Notes: a model not told the origin generated them from the letters alone. Positions 15,616-24,003 are shown, numbered from the stretch's first letter. The stretch is DNA of 64,000 bases from CF-161 sp035638495 (GCA_035638495.1 DASQZW010000215.1:62001-126000); one strand, 5' to 3'. Numbers and translations: made by a program.

Positions 15616-16361
15616 GATGCCGCCTCCCGCCCGGCGCCGACGGCGCCGAGGCCGATCACGCGGCCGTCGAGGAGGTCGACCCGGCTCGTGGCGCGGGCCG
15701 CCAGCTCGCGGTCGTGGGTCACGTACAGCACCGACTTGCCGCGCCCGGTCAGGCTGCCGAGCAGGTCGAAGACCTGGTGCGCGGACTTCGAGTCGAGGTT
15801 GCCGGTCGGTTCATCGGCGACCAGCACCGGCGGGTCGTTGGCGAGCGCCCGGGCGATCGCGACGCGCTGCTGCTGCCCACCCGAGAGCTGGCTGGGCAGG
15901 CGGTCGGCGTAGTCGGCCATGCCGACCTCGTCCAGGCAGGCGAGGCTGCGCTCGCGGCGCTGCCGGCGCGGGAACGCGCCCCCCAGCTCGAGCGCCAGCT
16001 CGACGTTCTCGCGGGCGGTGAGCGTCGGCAGGAGCTGGAAGAACTGGAAGACGATGCCGACGGTGCGGCCGCGCCAGCGCGCGAGCCCGTTCTCGCTCAT
16101 GTGGCCGATCTCGTTCCCGGCGAAGACGACGCGGCCGGACGTGGGCCGGTCGATCCCCGTCAGGATGTTGAGCAGCGTCGACTTGCCGCTCCCGGACGGC
16201 CCGTTGATGGCGAACAGGCTGTTGCGCGGCACTGCGAACGAAACCGCGTCCAGGATCGTCGTCGACGTGCCGTTGCTGCCGATGACCTTGGTGATCGCCT
16301 CGGCCTCGACCAGGACGTCGCTTGCCTGGACGTGCTCGACTGATCTGTCTGCGATCTGCAT
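15612..16361 (-). CDS. ABC transporter ATP-binding protein (LolD/MacB-type)
   Basis: The product has 249 residues. Walker A is GPSGSGKST (54-62), the Q-loop is VFQFFQLLPTLTARENV (104-120), the signature is LSGGQQQRVAIARAL (159-173), and Walker B is PPVLVADEPTGNLD (177-190) with catalytic Glu184. The His switch is in VTHDREL (214-220). EPTGNLD is the hallmark of the LolD/FtsE/MacB class. It would power the FtsX-like permease encoded next, whose start overlaps its stop. AAGGAG lies 9 nt before the ATG. Palindromes with TCACG arms just upstream suggest control by the neighbouring response regulator. Confidence 0.92.
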   Translation of the reverse strand: MQIADRSVEHVQASDVLVEAEAITKVIGSNGTSTTILDAVSFAVPRNSLFAINGPSGSGKSTLLNILTGIDRPTSGRVVFAGNEIGHMSENGLARWRGRTVGIVFQFFQLLPTLTARENVELALELGGAFPRRQRRERSLACLDEVGMADYADRLPSQLSGGQQQRVAIARALANDPPVLVADEPTGNLDSKSAHQVFDLLGSLTGRGKSVLYVTHDRELAARATSRVDLLDGRVIGLGAVGAGREAAS

Positions 16362-16389
16362 TGCCAGTGGCTCCTTTCAGTTGGCTTCT

Positions 16390-16507
16390 GTGACGCTTCC
16401 TGCGTCACGATCACAACGTAGGGCCAGGGGGGCACTGTGCAGAAGTCGCCGCGATCACGACTTTCTCGTGACAATGGGAGCGCTTCGCATGACAGGTGTC
16501 ACGTGAC
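16390..16507. promoter_or_regulatory. Cluster of three GTCAC/TCACG-type palindromes before the ABC exporter
   Basis: Three dyads with related arms lie in the 298-bp gap between the ABC ATPase start and the response-regulator gene. They are GTGACGC-5 nt-GCGTCAC at 16390-16408, TCACGA-5 nt-TCGTGA at 16455-16471, and the perfect 10-bp palindrome GTCACGTGAC at 16498-16507. Shared arms and clustering suggest binding sites for the NarL-type regulator encoded next door. Assignment to that protein is inference. Confidence 0.5.
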
Positions 16508-16530
16508 GGAGTGTGAGGAACCGGGACAGT

Positions 16531-16563
16531 CCCTCCGCCCTCGCGGGGGAGGGTAGGGAGGGG
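16531..16563. repeat. GC-rich palindromic repeat, copy 1
   Basis: On the minus strand it reads CCCTCCCCCGCGAGGG within a longer C-rich/G-rich dyad. The same core occurs at 16631-16655 and, inside a gene, at 43802-43840. It looks like a dispersed REP-type element. It lies just after the response-regulator stop, so it may also act as a transcript end. Confidence 0.55.
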
Positions 16564-16630
16564 TCGCTCAGACAGAGCAGAGCCGTCGGTCACGCAGCGC
16601 CGCTCGCCCCCCGCCGGTCCGTGGCCGGAC

Positions 16631-16655
16631 CACCTCCCCCGCGAAGGGGGGGGAC
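16631..16655. repeat. GC-rich palindromic repeat, copy 2
   Basis: CACCTCCCCCGCGAAG followed by a G-run; the core CCTCCCCCGCGA is shared with copies 1 and 3. It sits within 5 bp of the response-regulator stop codon at 16660, in terminator position. Confidence 0.5.
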
Positions 16656-16659
16656 CACA

Positions 16660-17265
16660 CTAGAGCCAGCCCTTCTCGCGGGCGATGCGCGCCGCTTCGA
16701 TGCGGTTGTGGGCGTTGACCTTCTGGATCGCGATGGACAGGTGGTTGCGCACCGTGCCGCTGCTCAGGTGCAGCGCGCTGGCCACCGCCTCCACGCTGGC
16801 GCCGTCCGCGCTGAGCGACAGCACCTCCTGCTCGCGCGGCGTCAGCGGGCTGGTTCCGTCGCTGAGCGCCGAGATGGCAAGCTTGGGGTCGAACACCTTC
16901 TCGCCTGCCATGACCCTGCGCACCGCCACCGCCAGCTCGTCCGGCGGCGCGTCCTTGAGCAGGAAGCCCCGTACCCCGCTCTCCACGGCGCGGCGCAGGT
17001 AGCCGGGGCGGCCGAACACCGTGAGAATCAGCGTGCGGCAGGACGGCAGATGGCGCTGCAGGTCGGCCGCCGCCGCGATCCCGTCGCAGCCCGGCATCTC
17101 GATGTCGAGCAGCGCGACGTCCGGCTTCGCCTCGACCGCCGCGACCAGCACCTGGTCGCCGCGCTCGACCTGCGCCACCACCTCGATGTCCGGCTCGTCC
17201 GACAGCAGGGCGGCGAGGGCGCCGCGGATCATGGCCTGATCCTCGGCGATCAGGACGCGTATCAA
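16660..17265 (-). CDS. NarL/LuxR-type response regulator
   Basis: The product has 201 residues. The receiver domain has the acidic pair E8-D9, phospho-acceptor D54 in LLDIEMPG, T82 and K104. A LuxR-type HTH follows (residues about 138-200: SPLTPREQEVLSLSADGASVEAVASAL, then GTVRNHL). Its ATG overlaps the stop of the histidine kinase by 4 nt (ATGA), so the pair is coupled. The ABC exporter genes follow in the same direction after 298 bp containing several palindromes, so it most likely controls that exporter. The layout resembles DesR/LiaR-type systems that react to envelope stress. Confidence 0.92.
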   Translation of the reverse strand: MIRVLIAEDQAMIRGALAALLSDEPDIEVVAQVERGDQVLVAAVEAKPDVALLDIEMPGCDGIAAAADLQRHLPSCRTLILTVFGRPGYLRRAVESGVRGFLLKDAPPDELAVAVRRVMAGEKVFDPKLAISALSDGTSPLTPREQEVLSLSADGASVEAVASALHLSSGTVRNHLSIAIQKVNAHNRIEAARIAREKGWL

Positions 17266-18374
17266 CCCGCCTGCAGCTCCACGACGGTGCGGAAGCCGCT
17301 GCCGTCGGCCTCGACCGTCGACCGTCCCCCGGCGGCGAGCGCCCGCTCCTGGATGCCGCGCAGGCCGTTCCCGAACCGGACCGGGCCGTCCGCGCCGCGA
17401 CCGTCGTCAGCGACCTCGAGCGCCACCCTGCCGTCGGATCGCTTGAGCGTGATCCGGCAGTTCCGGGCCCCGCTGTGCTTCACGACGTTCGTCAGCGCCT
17501 CCCGCAGGGCCCAGCTGAACACGCCCTCCTCTTCGGGAGACATGGGACCTGCCTGGTTGTCGACAGTCGTCGTGATGCCCGCGGCGCGCAGGACCATGAG
17601 CGCGTTCACGAGCTCGCGGTCCACACTCGCCTGCCGGTACCCGGCGACGGCCTCGCGCACCTCGTCCAGCGACCGGCGGGCCACCTGCGCCACCTCCTGC
17701 AGCTCCTGGCGCAGCTCGGGCCCCACGTCCGGAGGCAGGCGACGGGCGACGAGTTCGCTCTTCAGCACGACCGTCGCGAGGGTCTGGCCGAGCAGGTCGT
17801 GGAGGTCGCGGGCGAACCGGAGCCGCTCCTCGGCCACTGCCAGCTGCGCGATCCCCTCGCGCGCTGCCTGGAGCTCCTGGTAGGCGAGGATCAGCAGGCG
17901 GACCCCGATCGTGACGATGCCGACGAATGCCGTGTTCAGCAGGTCACCGATCCCCGAGCTCAGGGCGTTCGTCGGCAGGTGCTGCTGGAAGTCGATCGCC
18001 GTCTGGACCACGAGGAGCGCGGCCAGCGCCGCGAGGGCGACGCGCCACTCGAACCCGGCGCCGATCAGCATCGCCGCGAACACCAGCAGGCCGCCGCTCG
18101 CGATGGGCGGGTGCGGCACCACCTCGAAGGCCAGCACGGAGAGCCCGGTGTAGGCGACCACCGCCACTGCCGGCCGGACCACGTCCCGAGTGCCGACCCA
18201 CCTCGCCCAGAACCAGGCGAACACGGCGGCAGGGGCGAGCAGGAGCACCGCCTGAATCCACTGCGGCGGACCGGTCGGCACGATGCGTGCCGGAAGGGCG
18301 AAGACGAAAAAGAAGACGGACAGGGACACCATCACCCAGCGACCGGTGGTCAGCAGGCGCCCGAAGCCCGTCAT
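17262..18374 (-). CDS. DesK/NarL-type sensor histidine kinase
   Basis: The product has 370 residues. About five or six membrane helices occupy residues 12-165 without a large extracellular loop, suggesting sensing within the membrane. The HisKA_3 helix RFARDLHDLLGQTL carries phospho-acceptor H192. The ATPase part has an N-box (REALTNVVKHSG, Asn296) and G-box (DDGRG, 323-327). The frame is open much further upstream, but only the segment from ATG 18374 is protein-like, and a TAGGCT element lies 7 nt before this ATG. It is coupled to the response regulator and close to the LolD/FtsX exporter. Confidence 0.92.
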   Translation of the reverse strand: MTGFGRLLTTGRWVMVSLSVFFFVFALPARIVPTGPPQWIQAVLLLAPAAVFAWFWARWVGTRDVVRPAVAVVAYTGLSVLAFEVVPHPPIASGGLLVFAAMLIGAGFEWRVALAALAALLVVQTAIDFQQHLPTNALSSGIGDLLNTAFVGIVTIGVRLLILAYQELQAAREGIAQLAVAEERLRFARDLHDLLGQTLATVVLKSELVARRLPPDVGPELRQELQEVAQVARRSLDEVREAVAGYRQASVDRELVNALMVLRAAGITTTVDNQAGPMSPEEEGVFSWALREALTNVVKHSGARNCRITLKRSDGRVALEVADDGRGADGPVRFGNGLRGIQERALAAGGRSTVEADGSGFRTVVELQAG

Positions 18375-18381
18375 GCCGTCA

Positions 18382-18387
18382 AGCCTA
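18382..18387 (-). promoter_or_regulatory. -10 element (TAGGCT) of a leaderless promoter for the kinase gene
   Basis: TAGGCT, 7 nt, then ATG 18374. The geometry equals that seen at several other genes of this window and supports the chosen start. No clear -35. Confidence 0.45.
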
Positions 18388-18476
18388 AGGCCGCCCGACG
18401 CCGCCGGGAAGTGAGGAAAAGCTGGTCCGGCCCCGTGACCGTTGTCATGCACTCGGCCGGACGTCCGGACGTCCTG

Positions 18477-18482
18477 TACAGT
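18477..18482 (+). promoter_or_regulatory. -10-like TACAGT before the CoA-transferase gene
   Basis: TACAGT lies 9 nt before ATG 18492, giving a leader of only a few bases at most. It supports ATG 18492 over the in-frame ATG 18447 upstream. Confidence 0.35.
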
Positions 18483-18491
18483 GCGGCCAAG

Positions 18492-19682
18492 ATGCAGCCG
18501 GACAACGGGCTCCCGCTCTCGGACCTGCGCGTCATCGACCTGACGGTGGCCCGGGCCGGCCCGACCTGCGTCCGGCAGCTGGCGGACTGGGGCGCCGACG
18601 TCATCCGGGTCGAGGCGCCGCCCGGCGCGGCCGGCGGCGACCAGATGGACGAGCGCCGCCACACCCCCGACTTCCAGAACCTGCACCGCAACAAACGCTG
18701 CGTGACCCTGGACCTCAAGTGCGGCGAGGGCCGCGACCTGCTGATGCGACTCGTGGACACCGCCGACGTCCTGGTCGAGAACATGCGGCCGCCGGTGAAG
18801 CACCGCCTGGGCTTCGACTACGAGGCCGTGCGGGCGCGGAACCCGCGTCTCGTCTACGCCTCCATCTCCGGGTTCGGCCAGACCGGTCCGTACGCCGGCC
18901 GGGGCGGAGTCGACCAGATCGCCCAGGGCATGGGCGGACTCATGAGCGTCACCGGCCAGCCCGGCACCGGCCCGACCCGCGTCGGCATCCCCGTCTCGGA
19001 CCTGGCGGCCGGCCTGTACCTCACCATCGGCATCCTGGCAGCGCTGCGGGAGCGCGACCGGACCGGCGAGGGCCAGTGGGTCAGGACCTCGCTGCTGGAG
19101 TCGATGATCGCGATGATGGACTTCCAGGCTGCGCGGTGGACCGTCGCCGGCGATGTGCCCGGCCAGGAGGGCAACAACCACCCGACGATGACGCCGATGG
19201 GGTGCTTCGCGACCGTGGACGGCCACCTCAACCTGGCCGGCGCGGGCGGCCGGCTGTGGCGCTCGCTGTGCGAGACCGTCGGCCTGCCGCACCTGGCGAG
19301 CGACCCCCGCTTCGACACCATCGCGAAGCGGTCGGCGGCCCGCGCAGAGCTCAACGCGCTGATCGCGGAACGGCTGCGGCAGGGCACGACGGCGGAGTGG
19401 GTGGCAGCGCTCAACGAGGCGGGCGTGCCGGCGGGCCCCGTGTACCGGGTCGACGAGACGTTCGCCGACCCGCAGGTCCGCCACCTCGACGTCGTCGCCG
19501 GCGTCGAGCACCCGGTGCTCGGCCACCTCGACCTGGTCCGCGGCCCGGTCACGACCAGCAGGGGCCCGGCCAGCGTCCGCGAGCCCAGCCCGGAGGCTGG
19601 CCAGCACACGGCCGAGGTGCTGGCGGAGCTCGGCGTGTCGTCCCAACAACTGGACGATCTGCGTACACGGGGGGTGGTCTGA
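18492..19682 (+). CDS. CaiB/BaiF-family (class III) CoA-transferase
   Basis: The product has 396 residues. It opens with LPLSDLRVIDLTVARAGPTCVRQLADWGADVIRVE, the classical family III start. ENMRPPVKHRLGFDYEAVRARNPRLVYASISGFGQTGPYAG follows, and the acceptor-site Asp is likely in the GVDQIAQGMGGLMSVTG segment. Later, QGTTAEWVAALNEAGVPAGPV is typical. Such enzymes move CoA between carboxylic acids by a ping-pong or ternary route; the acids are unknown. The next gene, an enoyl-CoA hydratase, starts 2 bp after the stop, so the two probably act on one acyl-CoA pathway. Confidence 0.9.
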   Translation: MQPDNGLPLSDLRVIDLTVARAGPTCVRQLADWGADVIRVEAPPGAAGGDQMDERRHTPDFQNLHRNKRCVTLDLKCGEGRDLLMRLVDTADVLVENMRPPVKHRLGFDYEAVRARNPRLVYASISGFGQTGPYAGRGGVDQIAQGMGGLMSVTGQPGTGPTRVGIPVSDLAAGLYLTIGILAALRERDRTGEGQWVRTSLLESMIAMMDFQAARWTVAGDVPGQEGNNHPTMTPMGCFATVDGHLNLAGAGGRLWRSLCETVGLPHLASDPRFDTIAKRSAARAELNALIAERLRQGTTAEWVAALNEAGVPAGPVYRVDETFADPQVRHLDVVAGVEHPVLGHLDLVRGPVTTSRGPASVREPSPEAGQHTAEVLAELGVSSQQLDDLRTRGVV

Positions 19683-19684
19683 AG

Positions 19685-20485
19685 GTGCGACTGGACACCG
19701 GAACCGGGCGGCTGCTCGTCGACCTGGACGGCGGCGTGGCGCAGGTCACGTTCAACAACCCGGACAAGCACAACGCGCTGGGTGCCGACATGCTGGCCGC
19801 GCTGCCGCCCGCGCTGGCCGCGCTGCAGCGCGATCCCGAGGTGCGGGTGGTCGTGCTGACCGGCGCCGGCGATCGCGCCTTCGTCTCCGGTGCCGACATC
19901 TCCGAGTTCGAGGAGCGGCGGACCACCCCCGAGGGCCGCTCCGCGTACGACCAGGCGTGGACCGCGGTGAACCGGGCCTGGGCCGACCTCGACAAGCCGC
20001 TGCTGGCCATGATCCGCGGCTACTGCATCGGTGGCGGCCTGCTGACCGCACTGCGGGCGGACATCCGCGTGGCGGCGGAGGGGAGCCAGTTCGGGGTCCC
20101 GGCCGCGCGTCTCGGGCTGGGCTACGGATATCCCGGGGTCAAGACGCTGGTGGACCTGGTGGGACCGTCGTGGACGGCGGAGATCCTGTTCTCCGCCAGG
20201 AGGCTCGCGGCCGACGAGGCGCTCCGGATCGGCCTGGTCAACCGGGTCGTCCCGGCCGATCGGCTCGAGGACGAGGTGCGCGAACTGGCCCGCTCGATCT
20301 GCGCGAACGCGCCGCTGACGGTGGCCGCGTGCAGGGCGGCCATTCGCGAAGCGGTCCGCGACCCGGACCACCGGGACCTGGCGCGGGTCGCGGACCTGGT
20401 CGAGGCGTGCTTCCGGTCGGAGGACTACGTGGAGGGCCAGCGGGCCTTCCGGGAGAAGCGAGCGCCGCGGTTCACCGGTCGCTGA
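19685..20485 (+). CDS. Enoyl-CoA hydratase/isomerase family protein
   Basis: The product has 266 residues. Crotonase landmarks are VAQVTFNNPDKHNALGADM, the oxyanion-hole segments RAFVSGADISEFEE and RGYCIGGGLLTALRADIRVA, and FGVPAARLGLGYGYPGV. In active hydratases two Glu residues act as acid/base; the position after GLGYGYPG is not an obvious Glu, so a hydratase reaction is not assured and isomerase or hydrolase activity is possible. The GTG start lies 2 bp after the CoA-transferase stop. The two genes form a short operon, probably for acyl-CoA conversion. Confidence 0.88.
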   Translation: MRLDTGTGRLLVDLDGGVAQVTFNNPDKHNALGADMLAALPPALAALQRDPEVRVVVLTGAGDRAFVSGADISEFEERRTTPEGRSAYDQAWTAVNRAWADLDKPLLAMIRGYCIGGGLLTALRADIRVAAEGSQFGVPAARLGLGYGYPGVKTLVDLVGPSWTAEILFSARRLAADEALRIGLVNRVVPADRLEDEVRELARSICANAPLTVAACRAAIREAVRDPDHRDLARVADLVEACFRSEDYVEGQRAFREKRAPRFTGR

Positions 20486-20536
20486 CCTGGGCACCGGGAC
20501 GCACCTCGCGACACCGTCCTGCGTGACGGCTGACCG

Positions 20537-20968
20537 TCAGGAGCCGCTGACGACCACCGAGACCCGGTAGCTTCCGGCGCCGCCTGTGCACGAGAGGGCC
20601 TCTCCGCAGCTGGAGCGGGACGCGGTGACGTCCGCCCGACCGGCCTGGCCAGCGATGAACGTCGCGCTGACCTGCCCGCAGCCGACTCCCGGCGGGCACG
20701 AGCCCGGCGAGGCGACCGGCTGCCCGACCTGCCGGAGTACTGCGGGGTTCGAGCTGCCCTGGAAGGTCCAGTACGTGCTGCCCAGCGTGACGACCAGCTC
20801 TCCGCCCGGGCCGACCGTGACGGTCCTGCCGTTGTCGGCGTCCGTGACCGTGACGACGGGTCGGGGCGCGGAGCCCATCGCGCCGCTGCTGGCCGCCCCG
20901 CAGGCGAGGACGGTGAGCGCGGCCAGCACGACGGCGAACCGCACGCGGCCGGCGACGAATACGCTCAT
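20537..20968 (-). CDS. Putative lipoprotein with Ig-like/chagasin-like domain
   Basis: The product has 143 residues. The N-terminus MSVFVAGRVRFAVVLAALTVLACG is a signal peptide ending in a lipobox (VLAC). The mature domain (VTVTDADNGRTVTVGPGGELVVTL, then TYWTFQGSSNPAVL and GQAGRADVTASRSSC) shows the strand order of chagasin-like I42 inhibitors or a related bacterial Ig fold. The motifs are weak, so this is only a suggestion. Four Cys could form two disulfides. It is divergent from a putative secreted metalloprotease gene 74 bp away; an inhibitor next to a protease is an appealing but unproven reading. Confidence 0.65.
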   Translation of the reverse strand: MSVFVAGRVRFAVVLAALTVLACGAASSGAMGSAPRPVVTVTDADNGRTVTVGPGGELVVTLGSTYWTFQGSSNPAVLRQVGQPVASPGSCPPGVGCGQVSATFIAGQAGRADVTASRSSCGEALSCTGGAGSYRVSVVVSGS

Positions 20969-21042
20969 TGACGACCCGATTTCGGGGATGCTACATCGCC
21001 TGGACGGGCCGCACCCGCGGCCGAGCACGATGGGAGAGGACG

Positions 21043-22392
21043 ATGCGCCGGTACGGCGTGTGCGCGGTGGCCCTGGCGCTCGTGTCCTGCGTCGGGCGGC
21101 ACCCGGCGCCGGACCGGGTCGATCCCGCCCCCGTGCAGCGGGTGGCGCCGCAGCCGGCGGAGAACCCGGGCTACCACCATGGCAGGGTCGTGCACCACGC
21201 GGTCGCGTACACCATCTTCTGGCTCCCGGCCGGCCGCCACTTCGAACCGGCCGGGACCGCGGCCAGCGACGCGGCCTACGAGCAGCGGCTGAACGGGTTC
21301 CTGCGCGACGTCGGCGGCTCGGACTACTACGCCCTCCTGACGCAGTACCCCGACCACCAGGGGCCGCCCGGCAACTCGGTCGCGCTCGGAGGCACCGAGG
21401 TCGACCGGGCGACCGCCTACCCTCACGCGGGCACGCCGGCCGATCCGCTCTCGGATGCGGACATCCGGGCCGAGGTGACGCGCGTGGCGAGCCGGCGAGG
21501 GTGGATGGAGGACGTCGACCACGTGTACTTCGTCTACACCGGCCTCGACGTGGCCGAGTGCGACGGCGGGTCCGGCTACTGCAACGTCGCGCCCAACTTC
21601 CGGTTCTGCGCCTACCACTTCGACTTCGCCGACGGCGGCCGCGATGTCGTCTACGCATTCATGGGCGACCACGCCCTGGGCGGCGCGGCGACCGGTCCCG
21701 CTTGCGGCACGACGCCGGGCGGCCGGATCGCCACCGACCCCTCCGACGACGTCACCGCCGACGCCCAGGTCAGCGTCACGGCGCACGAGCTCGCCGAGTC
21801 GGTGACCAACCCCACTGGCGGCGGTTGGGCGGGCGGCGCCGGCGGCGTCGAGATCGGCGACAAGTGCGCCAACACGACCAGCCCGCGGAACTCGGCCGGC
21901 GCCGACGTCTACCTGAACGGCACTCCGTACTCGATCCAGATGCTGTGGAGCCGTGCCGTCGCCGCGTGCGCGATGTCCCTCTGCGGGAGCGGCGTGTGCC
22001 GAAGGCCGCCGGCCTTCCAGCAGACCGCGTTCGGCGCGGTGCCGGCCGGCGGCACGTTCACCGTCAGCGTTCGTCTGCGCAACTCGAGCGACACCGACGC
22101 GCTCGCCGGCGCCGTCGTGGTCGACGCCCTGCCGGCCGGCGTGACGTACGTGCCCGGCTCGTCCAGTCCCGCGCCGACCGCCGTGGTCGGCGGCCGCCTG
22201 AGCTGGGACCTTGGCGCGATCGCGGTCCACGACCAGCGGGACATCACGTTCCGCGCCCGCGCGGCGCGTGGCCTGCGCGCCGGCACCGAGCTGCACGCCT
22301 GCGCCCACCTGGACTGGTGGGACATGCTGGGCGAGCCTCAGCCCGCGCCAGCGCCGAGCTGCGCCGACACGGTGGTTCGCGCCGCACCCTGA
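21043..22392 (+). CDS. EXORDIUM-like putative secreted metalloprotease with DUF11-like tail
   Basis: The product has 449 residues. The lipoprotein signal MRRYGVCAVALALVSC ends in a lipobox. The central domain carries SVTAHELAESVTNP (H248, E249, E252) followed by GGVEIGDKCAN, an HExxE...GDKC pattern also present in the protein at 52705-54570. The EXORDIUM/phosphate-induced family has this pattern in bacteria, and the residues suggest metal binding. A C-terminal Ig-like domain (about 330-420, VSVRLRNSSDTDALAGAVVV, then LSWDLGAI) resembles DUF11. Proteolysis has not been shown for the family, so the activity is inferred. AGAGGA lies 3 nt before the ATG. The open frame to 20968 is rejected. Confidence 0.72.
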   Translation: MRRYGVCAVALALVSCVGRHPAPDRVDPAPVQRVAPQPAENPGYHHGRVVHHAVAYTIFWLPAGRHFEPAGTAASDAAYEQRLNGFLRDVGGSDYYALLTQYPDHQGPPGNSVALGGTEVDRATAYPHAGTPADPLSDADIRAEVTRVASRRGWMEDVDHVYFVYTGLDVAECDGGSGYCNVAPNFRFCAYHFDFADGGRDVVYAFMGDHALGGAATGPACGTTPGGRIATDPSDDVTADAQVSVTAHELAESVTNPTGGGWAGGAGGVEIGDKCANTTSPRNSAGADVYLNGTPYSIQMLWSRAVAACAMSLCGSGVCRRPPAFQQTAFGAVPAGGTFTVSVRLRNSSDTDALAGAVVVDALPAGVTYVPGSSSPAPTAVVGGRLSWDLGAIAVHDQRDITFRARAARGLRAGTELHACAHLDWWDMLGEPQPAPAPSCADTVVRAAP

Positions 22393-22420
22393 CCGTCGAG
22401 TGCGTCTCGCCGAACGCCGT

Positions 22421-23119
22421 TCAGGCGGCCCGGTCGGCAGGCGGAGAGGGCGCCCGCAGGCGCCGGACGACCAGACCGCCGAGCGCCACCGCGCCGGCGA
22501 GCAGCACGACGGGGAGCAGCCAGACCGGCGGGCCGGGGCCGTCGTCGGCGACCGCCGAGAGGGCGAGCCGCTGGCCGAGCCTGGGCCGCCAGGTGACGGT
22601 GTCGCCGGACACCTGACCGTTGGCCTGGGTGACCGCGCCCGGGAACGTGACCCGGATCACGACGTCGAACGTGCGGGCGATGCGCTCCGAGGTCGCCGTC
22701 GGGGACTGCCCCGGCGCGGGCGCGAGGTTCGCCGTGTCCACCGTGCCCGACAGTCGGAACTGACCGCCCTGGTGGACGATCTTGAGCCCCCCGTCGCCGG
22801 TGCCGCGGTTGAAGTCCAGCAGGCTCATGCCCTGGATCGTGACCCGCCGTCCGACGTACTCCGGGTCCGCGTACGGCTCTGTGTGCGAGCCGGTGGCCGT
22901 GCCGTGGAAGACCCGCTGGCTGACCTGGTCGAGCAGTGCGTCGGGCGCCTGCCCGCCCGGCGGGGCGAAGCCACGGTCGACCGCCATGACGATATTGCCG
23001 TCGATCTGGTCGTCCGCGTGGACGGTCAGGCCGACGTCCGCTTTGACACACGCGCTGGTCAGCAGCGCCACCGCGACGACCGCGATGACGCACGCCGGGC
23101 GACGAGTTCCCTCCGGCAT
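22421..23119 (-). CDS. LppM-family (DUF3153) lipoprotein
   Basis: The product has 232 residues. The signal sequence ends in LLTSAC with Cys24 as lipid site. The mature domain (VKADVGLTVHADDQIDGNIVMAVDRG, then RTFDVVIRVTFPGAVTQANGQVSGDTVTWRP) follows the pattern of mycobacterial LppM. A C-terminal membrane helix (VWLLPVVLLAGAVALGGLVV) is followed by a basic tail, as in LppM. The mycobacterial protein affects phagocytosis and cell-envelope lipids; the role here is unknown. A strong GGGAGG lies close to the ATG at 23119. It follows the CPBP protease gene on the same strand after 50 bp. Confidence 0.85.
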   Translation of the reverse strand: MPEGTRRPACVIAVVAVALLTSACVKADVGLTVHADDQIDGNIVMAVDRGFAPPGGQAPDALLDQVSQRVFHGTATGSHTEPYADPEYVGRRVTIQGMSLLDFNRGTGDGGLKIVHQGGQFRLSGTVDTANLAPAPGQSPTATSERIARTFDVVIRVTFPGAVTQANGQVSGDTVTWRPRLGQRLALSAVADDGPGPPVWLLPVVLLAGAVALGGLVVRRLRAPSPPADRAA

Positions 23120-23169
23120 GGTCCCTCCCACCTCCTGGCGCCGTAGTGTAGCCGCGCGGCCGTATTCGC

Positions 23170-23949
23170 TCATCGGTCGAGCAGCGGGTTCCGGCCGTTC
23201 AGGTGCTCCCAGAGCAGCAGGCCGAGTCCCAGCATCCCGAACGGCATCAGCTCCCAGATCGAGACGACGATCGCGATCGGGCTCATGGCCGGCACGTCGA
23301 GCGGGTAGCCCCCGAGGAGCCCGGGCACGTCGACGGCAGCGTGGGCCACGATCATCGGCCAGAGCACGAGCATCCGCACGCGCAGGCCGGCGAAGAGCAG
23401 GCCGAGCAGCGCGGCCGTGGTGACCTGGCTGACCACGAAGCTCACCGGGACTCCCTCGAAGTAGTTGAAGGAATGGAGCAGCCCGAAGATCGCCGCGCTG
23501 ATGAGGCCGGCGATCAGTGGGCCATGCCGGCTCAGGCCGTACAGGATCACGCCGCGGGTGAGCGTCTCCTCGCAGAAGCCGATCATCGCCGCGAGCGCGA
23601 GGACCGGGAGCAGAGGGAACAGCGGCCGCGCGCTGCTCTGCTGGAGCAGCACCGGGAGGCCGATCAGCAGCATCAGCGCGAGCCAGACGAGCAGCAGCAC
23701 TGTCCACCAGCGTTGCCGCCAGGGGCCCAGCAGGCCGGTCTGCCGCCACCAGCCGGTCCAGGTCACGATCGCGACGGTGATGAGTAGGAGCACGACCTCG
23801 CCGGCCAGGTTGCGCCCCAGGTGGCCGGGCCCGGGCAGGTGCACGAACCGGTCGATCAACCGGCGGACGACGAAGAGCACCGGGAAGAACGTCGCCGTGG
23901 CCAGGACGACGGGCAGGAGACGCGGGCGAGTCTGCATCCCGGCGCACAT
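23170..23949 (-). CDS. CPBP-family intramembrane metalloprotease
   Basis: The product has 259 residues and about seven or eight membrane helices. The Abi/CPBP catalytic motifs are present: EETLTRG (double Glu plus Arg), FGLLHSFNY (His) and MIVAHAAVD (His). These form the presumed metal site of Rce1-like glutamate proteases. In bacteria the family serves peptide maturation, immunity to bacteriocins or unknown tasks. The GTG start has GGAGA 3-4 nt upstream; ATG 23937 is an alternative. It is divergent from the TIR gene across a region with a perfect 14-bp palindrome. Confidence 0.87.
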   Translation of the reverse strand: MCAGMQTRPRLLPVVLATATFFPVLFVVRRLIDRFVHLPGPGHLGRNLAGEVVLLLITVAIVTWTGWWRQTGLLGPWRQRWWTVLLLVWLALMLLIGLPVLLQQSSARPLFPLLPVLALAAMIGFCEETLTRGVILYGLSRHGPLIAGLISAAIFGLLHSFNYFEGVPVSFVVSQVTTAALLGLLFAGLRVRMLVLWPMIVAHAAVDVPGLLGGYPLDVPAMSPIAIVVSIWELMPFGMLGLGLLLWEHLNGRNPLLDR

Positions 23950-23976
23950 TCTCCAGCACGGTCACGGCACTACGAA

Positions 23977-24003
23977 GCTCCGATCGGAGCCGGCTCCGAT
24001 CGG
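23977..24003. promoter_or_regulatory. Palindromic operator-like repeat between the CPBP and TIR genes
   Basis: GCTCCGATCGGAGC at 23977-23990 is a perfect 14-bp palindrome. GCTCCGATCGG is repeated in direct orientation at 23993-24003, a 16-bp period. The pair lies in the 139-bp divergent gap and may bind a dimeric regulator controlling one or both genes. Confidence 0.45.

Noticed and set aside
17262..19649. 795-residue open frame on the minus strand through the CoA-transferase gene
   Set aside because: Only the part from ATG 18374 encodes a kinase; the rest is antisense of a well-supported CaiB-family gene.
20486..20536. Possible hairpin TGACGG-4 nt-CCGTCA between convergent genes
   Set aside because: Six base pairs without extension is too weak to call a terminator at this GC content.
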